This document shows positions 5,890 through 12,663 of a DNA stretch of 12,663 nt, piece by piece. This DNA is from an uncultured Clostridia bacterium (GTDB taxonomy: Bacteria; Bacillota; Clostridia; Peptostreptococcales; Anaerovoracaceae), in contig CAKQUI010000064.1 of the NCBI GenBank assembly GCA_934277495.1, positions 1 through 12,663 on the forward strand, given 5' to 3'. The translations under genes were made by a program, and so were the position numbers. Numbering within the stretch: position 1 is the first letter of the stretch; every line of letters starts with the position of its first letter. A model generated the notes under the pieces. That model was given only the letters and a program-made list of their open reading frames with translations, had not been told where the DNA came from and ran no database searches.

Positions 5890-6960
5890 ATGGACTATAA
5901 TTTCAAAATCGAATTAACGAAAAACCCTAAAGCAAAACCTGATCCTGAGACACTGGTTTTCGGCCAGAACTTCACTGACCATATGTTTGTAATGGACTAC
6001 ACAGAAGGTCAGGGATGGCATGACGGCAGGATCGTACCTTACGGACCTATCACTCTCGAACCAAGTGCGCTTGTTCTCCATTATGCACAGGCTATGTTCG
6101 AAGGTCTCAAGGCATACAAGACAGCAGACGGCAGAGTTCTCCTGTTCAGGCCTGATATGAACGCCAAGAGGACAAACAACACCAACGACAGACTCTGCAT
6201 CCCTCAGATGGATGAAGACCTCTACGTTGAAGCTATCAAGGCACTGGTAAAAGTAGACGCTGACTGGATACCTCAGGCAGAGGGTACTTCACTCTACATC
6301 AGACCTTTCATCTTTGCTGATGAGGCATGCCTCGGAGTAAGACGTTCATCATCATACAAATTCATGATAATCCTCAGCCCTGTAGGCCCATACTACAAAG
6401 GCGGTCTCGCACCTACTAAACTTTACGTTGAAGACTTCTATGTGAGAGCTGCTGTGGGCGGTACAGGCGAAGCCAAGTGCGGCGGCAACTACGCCAGCAG
6501 CCTCAAGGCTCAGGAGCTCGCACATCAGCAGGGATTCGAACAGATCCTGTGGCTTGACGGAAACGAAAAGAAATACGTTGAAGAGATCGGTACATCAAAT
6601 GCGTTCTTCATGCTGGGCGATGAGATCATAACAGCTCCGCTGGACGGCACTATCCTCCCGGGCATCACAAGAAACTCTGTTATCCAGATACTCAAGAAGA
6701 AAGGCTACAACATCGTTGAAAGAAGACTTACTATCGACGAGATCGTTGAAGCATACAAGAAAGGTCAGTTCAAAGAAATGTTCGCATCCGGAACAGCTGC
6801 AGTAATATCACCTGTAGGCGAACTGAAATACAAGGATACAGACATGATCATCAACGACGGCAAGATCGGTCCTGTCGCTCAGGAGATGTACGACACTATC
6901 TACGGCATCCAGACAGGCAAGATCGCAGACGACATGGGATGGACTGTAGAAGTAAAATAA
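5890..6960 (+). CDS. ilvE: Branched-chain amino acid aminotransferase (class IV, type II)
   Basis: This is a complete 356-residue, cytosolic PLP enzyme exchanging amino groups between leucine, isoleucine or valine and 2-oxoglutarate. It serves in the last step of their synthesis or the first step of their degradation. The PLP lysine is Lys196 in EAKCGGNYASSL. Other family segments are FGQNFTDHMF (24-33), LHYAQAMFEGLKAYK (63-77), LYIRPF (135-140), EIGTSNAFF and the cofactor-phosphate region LPGITRNSV. Length and motifs match the long (BCAT type II) subfamily. The ATG at 5890 has GGAG (5879-5882) 7 nt upstream. It stands alone between a strong promoter and a strong terminator, with no other ilv or leu genes in view. 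In a peptide-fermenting anaerobe it may work mainly in degradation, which is inference. Confidence 0.97.
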   Translation: MDYNFKIELTKNPKAKPDPETLVFGQNFTDHMFVMDYTEGQGWHDGRIVPYGPITLEPSALVLHYAQAMFEGLKAYKTADGRVLLFRPDMNAKRTNNTNDRLCIPQMDEDLYVEAIKALVKVDADWIPQAEGTSLYIRPFIFADEACLGVRRSSSYKFMIILSPVGPYYKGGLAPTKLYVEDFYVRAAVGGTGEAKCGGNYASSLKAQELAHQQGFEQILWLDGNEKKYVEEIGTSNAFFMLGDEIITAPLDGTILPGITRNSVIQILKKKGYNIVERRLTIDEIVEAYKKGQFKEMFASGTAAVISPVGELKYKDTDMIINDGKIGPVAQEMYDTIYGIQTGKIADDMGWTVEVK

Positions 6961-7012
6961 TCAAATCTGATATAACTTATAACTTCCTTAAATAGATAAA
7001 GTGCTTTGCTAT

Positions 7013-7068
7013 AAGACCGCAGGGCGTCCGCTGGATATCACAGCAGGCGCCCGATGCGGTCTTTTGCT
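7013..7068 (+). terminator. Strong branched terminator of ilvE
   Basis: AAGACCGCA (7013-7021) pairs with TGCGGTCTT (7055-7063). Inside it GGGCG (7022-7026) pairs with CGCCC (7048-7052), and GCTG (7030-7033) with CAGC (7041-7044). TTTT-G-CTTT follows. It lies 52 nt after the ilvE stop. Past it, up to the hairpin at 7263, I see no supported gene. Confidence 0.87.
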
Positions 7069-7262
7069 TTGCCTTAAAGAGAAAAGGCTCAGCCATCAAA
7101 CAGCCAAGATACGCTGCCACCCTGATACCCGTACCGCCCGCTGCAGCACTTTCCATACATCACAGAGTTTTCTGCAGTCTCTCCTGCAAAACGCCTGCTA
7201 AACAGTATCTGAACGATCTGTCCCTATTGCCATAGCTTTCTGTCTCAGCAGTTTTTATGCAA

Positions 7263-7307
7263 AGGGAAAGGGAGCACACTGCATGTGTATGCCCCCTCTT
7301 TTTCCCT
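7263..7307 (-). terminator. Probable terminator hairpin of the large secreted-protein gene
   Basis: AGGGAAA (7263-7269) pairs with TTTCCCT (7301-7307). Inside it GGGAGCACAC (7270-7279) pairs largely with the segment from GTGT to CCCC (7285-7296), with a few bulges. It lies 35 nt after the stop at 7343. The T-run on the minus strand is poor, so termination strength is uncertain. Confidence 0.6.
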
Positions 7308-7342
7308 GCAGTTTCCTGCAGTCATATGTCATAGTTTCATGT

Positions 7343-10300
7343 TTATTTCGTCTTAACTTTGACTACGCTGCTGTATGAACTGCTGACTGCTTTGCCGTCA
7401 ACTGTCCTGTATGCACTGACTTTGTAGTAGTAAGTCTTCTTCTTAGCAAGCTTAGTGTTGCTGAAGGATGTAGTCTTGCCGCTCTTCACTGTCTTCACCA
7501 GCTTGTATCCTGATGATTTCTTTGTTGAGCGATATACTTTGTATCCTGAAGCTCCGGCTGTCTTCTTCCAGCTTACAGTAGCTTTCTTAGTGCCTGCCTT
7601 TGCTTTCACGCCGGCTGGTTTTGAAAGTACAGGTTTTGCTGAAACGACTGCTGAAAGGCTGCCCTTCAGCTCACTGCCGCTGTAGTTTGCATAAGCTGCG
7701 ACTTTATAATAATATGTCCTGCCTGTCTTCAGAGTCTTGTCGCTGACAGATGTTCCGGCTGTCTTCCTGACTTCCTTGTAGCTGCCGTTTTTCGACTCAG
7801 CTCTGTAAAGGATATATCCGTCGGCCTTGCTGGCCTTATTCCAGCTTACCTTGATGGAATCGTATCCTGCAGCTGACGCCTTCACTCCGCTTACCTTTGC
7901 AGGTGTAGCTGCTGCTGTCTTTTCCTCATCAGTTAGCATCCTTACATTGCCCTTTGACGATGTAGTCCATGGAGTCATCACAAGGCTGTCTGCCTTGCCT
8001 GCTTTCCAGTTGTCCGACTTTATCAGAGTCTTTATTTTGTCAAAAGCTTTGCTGTCTGCTATATTGCTGTTGAGTTTGTCAGCGAAAGCCTTGCTGCTGA
8101 TATCATCGATGGCTTCAAGACCTTCAGCTACGCCCTTGCCGTGGTTTTCACCCTTGACTAACGTACCTACTGTCTTCTTTTCAGCTACTGCTATGCCGCC
8201 GCTTCTCTGCTGCGCATCAGCGTTGTAGTAGCTGTTCAGCATGTAGCCTGTACCTGTGTTCCTTCCGGCAATACCGCCTACATCACCTGTGCTGGACAGA
8301 GCTATCACATCCACATCAGCGAGGCAGTTGTATGTAGCGCCTGACTGGAATCCTGCGATACCTCCTACGGCTGCTTTGTTCACAGGAGCTTTTGCTTTTA
8401 CGGTACCCTTTGCATAGTTGTTGATATTGCCGTTCCATGCACCGATGCCTTCTATACCGCCTGCATATGCCCATGATGCATCAGATACAGCATAGACCTT
8501 TATATCTGTGCGGCTGTTTGTTATCACGCCGCCGTTATCCTGACCGACAATACCACCGGCATAGGCTGACTGGGAATTTGAACGGACTTTTACAGTTCCC
8601 GTTACTTTTACATTGTCTATCTCGCCGTCAGTTTCCTTCGATTCCACTGTAGCTGCTACGCCACCGGCATAGATACGGCTCTTTCCATTGTAGTTTCTCA
8701 TGTCTATGGAAACTCCACTGAGGTCGAGGTTCTTAACTGAGCCTCCCTTTACATATGCGAACAGTCCTGCAAAATATCCGCTGTACTGGGATTCTGCAGT
8801 TCCTACCTGCATACCTGAGATCCTGTAGCCGTCTCCGTCAAAAGTACCTGAGAAAGGCCATGGATTCGTTCCGCCTGCAGGTACCCACTCGTCTGACAGA
8901 CGGATGTTCCTGTCGAGCTTTATGTACTTGCCTTCGTAGTGTTCATCTTCGTTGACTGAAGCTGCAAAGGCTCTCATCTGTGATTCAGTATGGATGATCC
9001 ACGGATCTTTAGCAGTACCACTGCCGCCTGCGAATATGCTGCCGTCAGTCTTGCCGTATCCTGTAGTATCATTCTTTGCTGATTTGCTGAGTGCTTTCTG
9101 GAGAGCTGACTTGAATGCTCCGTCTTCCAGACCGCTCACTGTTTGCTTTCCTGAAATGATATCAGCTATGATATCGCTGTAGTCGCTGCTGCCTTTAGTT
9201 ACTTCAACAGCCTTTATCTTGCTCTCGTCATTTATCACGACTTTGACGATGGTTTCTTCTTTTGTGTCTTTGGCTATGTCTCTGCCGTAGAATATGCCTT
9301 CATAATAATCAGGTGCTTCTTCCGGCAGCATTGCCTTTAAAGTTTCATCTGTGGTTTTATCGTATACAGCCTGTACTGTATCCTTGCTGAGTACAGCCTT
9401 GCCGTTTTCTGAATTCCAGCTTCTCAGCGACTTTGAAAGTTCATCGCTTCCTGTCCATGTCCTTGCCTGTCTTCCGCCCTTTGCAAGATCAGCATTCATC
9501 TTGCTGAAATTGCTGTTGAGCTGCTTTGCAAGCGCTCCGTCCTTGATATCCTTTTCATCAAGACCTTTGACATTGAGACTTACGCTGCCTGTGTACGGTT
9601 CGCCCTCGTCGTTCACTCCAGGGCCTACGCTCCAGCCGATGGCTACTGCCGGGCTGATGACATTCTTCGCATCTGTCTTGCTGTCAGTGATTATAACTGC
9701 AGAATTGCTGTAATAGCTCTGGAAAGTATCACCGATACCTGTTGCCCATCCTGCCAGTGCTCCTACATATCCTGTGTAGCAGTCAGCTTCGATGTCTGCC
9801 AGTGAATAGCAGTTCAGCATAGTACCTGCCTGTACAGCAGCGATGCCGCCCAGTGAAGGAGAACCCTCTTCCTTACGGTCAGCTGTTCCTGTTATCTTTC
9901 CTGTAGTGTAGCAGTTGGCGATGAGTCCTCTGTTGGAAAGACCTATGATACCGCCTGCTTCTGCAAGTCCGCCTACAGCTTCAGCTCTCACATCAGCTGT
10001 TCCGACAGTGTTGATTATCTTTTCTCTGAGTGCGTTTCCTGCAACTCCGCCTACGAATACATTGCCTTTTGAATGAGTCGTAGCGCCCTGTATGTTTCCT
10101 GAAACTGTCACTCCGTCTATGACTGCGCTGTCCATGTATCCTGCCAGTGCAGAAACATATATGCTCTGTGCTGATGTGACGTTTATGTCAGCGTCTATAC
10201 TGAGATCTTTTACTTCAGCTCCGGAAGTCAGCACGCCGAAGAGTCCGAAGTACACTCCTGCATCATCGCCGATAGGGTCTTCATAAGCAGCGTCCTTGCT

Positions 10301-12061
10301 TCCTATAGTCAGCCCTGTTATGCTATGGCCGTCTCCGTCGAAAGTACCCTTGAACGGATACTCGCCTTCACCTACAGGTATCCAGCGTCCGCCTTTCAGC
10401 TGGATATCATCTGTCAGCTTCAGGTATATACCGCTGTAGTCTATCTTTGAAGTCAGCGACTTTGCAAATGCTCTCAGCTGATCTTCTGTTTTTATAGTAT
10501 ACGGGTCTTCTTCAGTTCCCTTTCCGCCTGCGAATATGGAGTCGTCTATCACTGAGTTCGCCCAGAGCGACTTGCTGTGGGTCACTTTGCTGTCTGCAAA
10601 TGTCCAGTCATAGTATTTGTTGTCTACAGCTGCTGTTCTTGAGCTGTAGTCGCATTTGATTGTGGTGTTGTTGTCGTCTGCTTCTTTTGCAAAAGCATCC
10701 TTTGCGCCTTCAGTCAGGTTCGATGAAAGCAGCGCCTGAAAATCTGCAGATGCGATCTCCGCAGCAGTTTTTCCAGCAGTACCGTCTGTACCTGTCACGC
10801 CTTTGTTGTCGCCGACTGCTGTTGCTGTGCTTTCCTGATCATAATAGCAGTGGGACAGGATCGATCCAGTATTTGAAACACCTGTCAGCGCACCGGCCTT
10901 CTTTATAGCCTGCGATGCTGTGACTTTCGCTGATGTGTAATTGTTGTAATGCAGACCGTTTGCTCCGCCGATGAGACCACCTGCATTGCTATTCACATTG
11001 CTGGAGTCTACAGTCACATCGCCGAGACTGTAACAGTTCATAAGCAAACCACCGGTACTTTCAAAACCCACCAGACCGCCTGCGTTGGCATTATTTGTAC
11101 CTGTGGAAACCTTTACATCCACATCTGCTCCACAGCTTGCCATGGTCATCTTCGCATTCGTGAATCCTGCGAGACCTCCCACCATTGCTACTGCACTGCC
11201 GCCTGTATCTACAGATATCACACCGTCTGCATGGCAGTTGTTGAAAACAGTTCCCTGTGCTACTGAATTGTCCACCTTGGCATACGCTGCAAGAGCGCCT
11301 GCATAAGACAGTGCGCTGGTCTTAGTATATATCTTCGCTCCGGAAACTGTCACATTGCTGAGCCTTGCTGCAGCTGTCACATATCCGAAAAGTCCTGCCG
11401 CAGTGCTGTTTGCCGGGGATGATTCTGAACCTATGGTCAGGTTCGAAACAGTATGTCCCTTGCCGTTGAATATACCTGCAAAGAGATTCTTGCTGTCTCC
11501 GATCGGAGTCCAGTCGATGCCTGCAAGGTCGATGTCCTTGCTGAGGGATATATACTTATCTGCATAAGTTTCCCCTGCGGCGACTGACTCTGACAGCGCC
11601 TTCATAGTATCTGCAGACGATATCTTATACGGATCAGATTTCGTACCTGAACCGCCGTCGAATATGTTAGTCCCTGCTGCCTTTGCGATAGCCGCATCTG
11701 TGGCATCCAGGATACCCTGTGAACTGGCTGTGGCACTCGATATAGTGTCAACGCCGTCAGTTCCGTTCTTGTCCTTGATCTTATCCAGCACTTCCAGGGC
11801 TGCTTCCCAGTAATTTGGTGTCTGGTCTTCCCCTGTCGCCTGGATATCAGTGATCTTCACAGTGCCGTCCTGCTCTGCCAGAGTCACTGTCACTTTGATG
11901 AGTCCATCTTTGTAACCCTTCGACTCTCCTGTGTAAGTCCCGGCCTTGCAGCTGCTGTCAACACTTGCTGCAAAGACAGAGAAGGAGTTCAGGGTCATAA
12001 GCATCATCACTGCCAGTATCACTGCCAGCAGACGCCTGGACTTTCTTCCTCTGCTTGTCAT
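7343..12061 (-). CDS. Large secreted FMN_bind / GLUG-repeat / FN3 protein, 1572 aa
   Basis: The start at 12061 is chosen because AGGAGG (12072-12077) lies 10 nt upstream; it opens directly into a signal peptide (1-31, basic MTSRGRKSRR, hydrophobic core, VFAA). Residues 39-126 form an FMN_bind domain with a flavinylation-like motif, D105-x-x-S-S-A-T111, where Thr111 would carry the FMN. Three long repeat modules follow, at about 133-410, 509-795 and 1009-1285. Each opens with IF.GG.GT..DP(Y/W) and a GxFNGKGH or GTFDGDGH segment, then many GG(L/I)xG GLUG-type motifs, and is followed downstream by a segment with LxSN. Between modules 2 and 3, residues 917-995 resemble a second FMN_bind domain without the SGAT threonine. 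Two FN3 domains (about 1386-1475 and 1480-1571) end the protein. No LPXTG, SLH or other known anchor is seen. Adhesion or extracellular redox are the likely roles. Confidence 0.88.
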   Translation of the reverse strand: MTSRGRKSRRLLAVILAVMMLMTLNSFSVFAASVDSSCKAGTYTGESKGYKDGLIKVTVTLAEQDGTVKITDIQATGEDQTPNYWEAALEVLDKIKDKNGTDGVDTISSATASSQGILDATDAAIAKAAGTNIFDGGSGTKSDPYKISSADTMKALSESVAAGETYADKYISLSKDIDLAGIDWTPIGDSKNLFAGIFNGKGHTVSNLTIGSESSPANSTAAGLFGYVTAAARLSNVTVSGAKIYTKTSALSYAGALAAYAKVDNSVAQGTVFNNCHADGVISVDTGGSAVAMVGGLAGFTNAKMTMASCGADVDVKVSTGTNNANAGGLVGFESTGGLLMNCYSLGDVTVDSSNVNSNAGGLIGGANGLHYNNYTSAKVTASQAIKKAGALTGVSNTGSILSHCYYDQESTATAVGDNKGVTGTDGTAGKTAAEIASADFQALLSSNLTEGAKDAFAKEADDNNTTIKCDYSSRTAAVDNKYYDWTFADSKVTHSKSLWANSVIDDSIFAGGKGTEEDPYTIKTEDQLRAFAKSLTSKIDYSGIYLKLTDDIQLKGGRWIPVGEGEYPFKGTFDGDGHSITGLTIGSKDAAYEDPIGDDAGVYFGLFGVLTSGAEVKDLSIDADINVTSAQSIYVSALAGYMDSAVIDGVTVSGNIQGATTHSKGNVFVGGVAGNALREKIINTVGTADVRAEAVGGLAEAGGIIGLSNRGLIANCYTTGKITGTADRKEEGSPSLGGIAAVQAGTMLNCYSLADIEADCYTGYVGALAGWATGIGDTFQSYYSNSAVIITDSKTDAKNVISPAVAIGWSVGPGVNDEGEPYTGSVSLNVKGLDEKDIKDGALAKQLNSNFSKMNADLAKGGRQARTWTGSDELSKSLRSWNSENGKAVLSKDTVQAVYDKTTDETLKAMLPEEAPDYYEGIFYGRDIAKDTKEETIVKVVINDESKIKAVEVTKGSSDYSDIIADIISGKQTVSGLEDGAFKSALQKALSKSAKNDTTGYGKTDGSIFAGGSGTAKDPWIIHTESQMRAFAASVNEDEHYEGKYIKLDRNIRLSDEWVPAGGTNPWPFSGTFDGDGYRISGMQVGTAESQYSGYFAGLFAYVKGGSVKNLDLSGVSIDMRNYNGKSRIYAGGVAATVESKETDGEIDNVKVTGTVKVRSNSQSAYAGGIVGQDNGGVITNSRTDIKVYAVSDASWAYAGGIEGIGAWNGNINNYAKGTVKAKAPVNKAAVGGIAGFQSGATYNCLADVDVIALSSTGDVGGIAGRNTGTGYMLNSYYNADAQQRSGGIAVAEKKTVGTLVKGENHGKGVAEGLEAIDDISSKAFADKLNSNIADSKAFDKIKTLIKSDNWKAGKADSLVMTPWTTSSKGNVRMLTDEEKTAAATPAKVSGVKASAAGYDSIKVSWNKASKADGYILYRAESKNGSYKEVRKTAGTSVSDKTLKTGRTYYYKVAAYANYSGSELKGSLSAVVSAKPVLSKPAGVKAKAGTKKATVSWKKTAGASGYKVYRSTKKSSGYKLVKTVKSGKTTSFSNTKLAKKKTYYYKVSAYRTVDGKAVSSSYSSVVKVKTK

Positions 12062-12140
12062 AAATAACTTGCCTCCTGTTTCTGACATCCCGGATCGCCT
12101 GAATCCCATATGCGGTCATATACTTCTCCAGTTATTTCAG

Positions 12141-12182
12141 ACTAACCCGTTTCCTTTGATAAGGGTTAGTTGGAGCTAACCC
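12141..12182 (-). promoter_or_regulatory. Operator or RNA switch: three TAACCC half-sites at the transcript start
   Basis: A perfect 7-6-7 inverted repeat, GGGTTAG-N6-CTAACCC, spans 12163-12182. It lies immediately downstream of the predicted transcription start of the large secreted-protein gene. A further half-site, ACTAACCC (12141-12148), is the exact reverse complement of GGGTTAGT (12163-12170). As DNA this looks like a repressor site with an auxiliary half-site. As RNA, the middle element can pair with either neighbour, giving two exclusive hairpins. The regulator is not identifiable here. Confidence 0.6.
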
Positions 12183-12189
12183 AGTGAAC

Positions 12190-12218
12190 ATTATATAGGA
12201 CAGGATGTTGCAAGTCAA
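12190..12218 (-). promoter_or_regulatory. Promoter of the large secreted-protein gene
   Basis: On the minus strand TTGACT (complement of 12213-12218, five of six) and TATAAT (complement of 12190-12195, six of six) are exactly 17 bp apart. The start would be near 12183, leaving a leader of about 120 nt before the ATG at 12061. This is the best sigma-A match in the window besides ilvE. Confidence 0.85.
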
Positions 12219-12286
12219 GAATTTTTTGAAAACAATATTTCAGCTGCAGGGTATGCCGGTCTGATATTCTCTGAACCACAATAACG

Positions 12287-12324
12287 CCGCAGCCGGAGCA
12301 CAGTTCTTCTGCGTCCGGCTGCGG
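12287..12324 (-). terminator. Terminator hairpin of the right-edge gene
   Basis: CCGCAGCCGGA (12287-12297) is the exact reverse complement of TCCGGCTGCGG (12314-12324), a GC-rich 11-bp stem with a 16-nt loop. It lies 34 nt after the stop at 12359 and upstream of the next promoter, so it separates the two minus-strand units. The T-run is weak (CGTTATTGTGG). Confidence 0.7.
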
Positions 12325-12358
12325 TGTGTTATGTGAGAAGATCATATATTTATTGCAC

Positions 12359-12663
12359 TTACATGCTTCTGACGTACTCGTTCATTGGTTTCGTAAGGTA
12401 GTGGTTGACGGGCATTTTTTCAGTGGTGATATATCCTGGCGCTGCATCTATCAGCATCGGGATCCTGTTCACCAGCGTCGCACATGTCAGCTCCACGGTT
12501 GACGGCCAGTTTACGATCACTGTAGTCTCAGGTTCGCCCTCGAATGTCCATTCGTTTTTATCGAAATCATCAGGTCCGTATACGAATCCCTGACACTGCG
12601 TTTCAAGAGTTATGCCTTCCTCTGTTTCAGTTGTGACGATGGCAGCCATACCTGTAGCGTCTC
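12359..12663 (-). CDS. C-terminal end of a probable 2,4-diaminopentanoate dehydrogenase-like reductase (partial)
   Basis: The reading frame is open to the right edge; a methionine at 12649 is preceded in frame by DATG, so it is internal. About 101 residues are visible, ending in TVELTCATLVNRIPMLIDA, PGYITTEKMP and a short tail. The pattern 'VNRIP..I.A.PGY.T...MP' is typical of the C-terminus of the dihydrodipicolinate-reductase-like NAD(P)-dependent dehydrogenases. These include 2,4-diaminopentanoate dehydrogenase of ornithine fermentation, which makes 2-amino-4-oxopentanoate. The nucleotide-binding N-terminus is outside the window, so substrate assignment is tentative; another member of this reductase group is possible. 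Confidence 0.5.
   Translation of the reverse strand, partial: DATGMAAIVTTETEEGITLETQCQGFVYGPDDFDKNEWTFEGEPETTVIVNWPSTVELTCATLVNRIPMLIDAAPGYITTEKMPVNHYLTKPMNEYVRSM

Noticed and set aside
7001..7201. 66-codon plus-strand frame after ilvE
   Set aside because: It runs through the ilvE terminator, has no ribosome binding site and reads like translated non-coding sequence.
7343..7640. C-terminal LPXTG sorting signal or other surface anchor on the large protein
   Set aside because: The protein ends in an FN3 domain with a basic tail; no LPXTG, hydrophobic tail, SLH or choline-binding repeat is visible.
7455..11567. Numerous plus-strand open frames of 60-130 codons opposite the large secreted-protein gene
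   Set aside because: They are antisense shadows of a repetitive, biased coding sequence; none has a coherent domain or supporting context.
12062..12109. Upstream in-frame start adding 16 residues before the signal peptide of the large secreted protein
   Set aside because: AGGAGG sits within this stretch and points to 12061, which opens straight into a classic signal peptide.

Overview
The window looks like a chromosomal stretch of an anaerobic, amino-acid-using Clostridia (Bacillota). The evidence is Gram-positive style ribosome binding sites (GGAGG, AGGAGG), near-consensus sigma-A promoters, a ferredoxin-tailed DUF362 protein, a type II branched-chain aminotransferase, a very large secreted FMN_bind/GLUG/FN3 protein and the probable tail of a diaminopentanoate-dehydrogenase-like enzyme. 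A family such as Anaerovoracaceae would fit, but that is an inference from gene content and not a placement.

Layout, left to right. Positions 1-839 (minus): N-terminal three quarters of a cysteine-desulfurase-family aminotransferase, running off the left edge. Positions 914-2680: a visibly AT-rich accessory block. It holds a small XRE repressor gene on the minus strand with its own terminator, two overlapping palindromic operators, a divergent promoter, and a two-gene plus-strand operon encoding two different proteins that share a C-terminal 'CFI-box' type domain. A 14-bp-arm inverted repeat ends the block. Positions 2756-3058 (minus): a decayed RelE/YoeB-type toxin-antitoxin pair. The antitoxin is short, and the toxin has lost about its first 30 codons. 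Positions 3065-4525 (minus): a DUF362 protein with two 4Fe-4S motifs and an odd cysteine-rich N-terminal extension. Positions 4594-4969: four tandem copies of a 94-bp non-coding repeat, each carrying a GTATCGAAA/TTTCGATAC hairpin. Positions 4978-5703 (minus): a SanA/YdcF-like membrane-anchored protein, apparently with a leaderless transcript. Positions 5890-6960 (plus): ilvE with a strong promoter and a strong terminator. Positions 7343-12061 (minus): a 1572-residue secreted protein with its promoter and an unusual operator or switch-like leader. Positions 12359-12663 (minus): the 3' end of another enzyme gene.

How the parts relate. The XRE gene, its operators and the CFI-box pair form one self-contained, self-regulated module and are the best candidate for an undescribed system. 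The large FMN_bind/GLUG/FN3 protein is probably extracellular and could carry covalently bound flavin through its first FMN_bind domain; its second FMN_bind-like domain has lost the flavin-accepting threonine. The flanking metabolic genes (ilvE and the partial dehydrogenase at the right edge) look like ordinary core metabolism. The toxin-antitoxin remnant and the 94-bp repeat array mark the 2.7-5.0 kb stretch as recombinationally active or decaying DNA.
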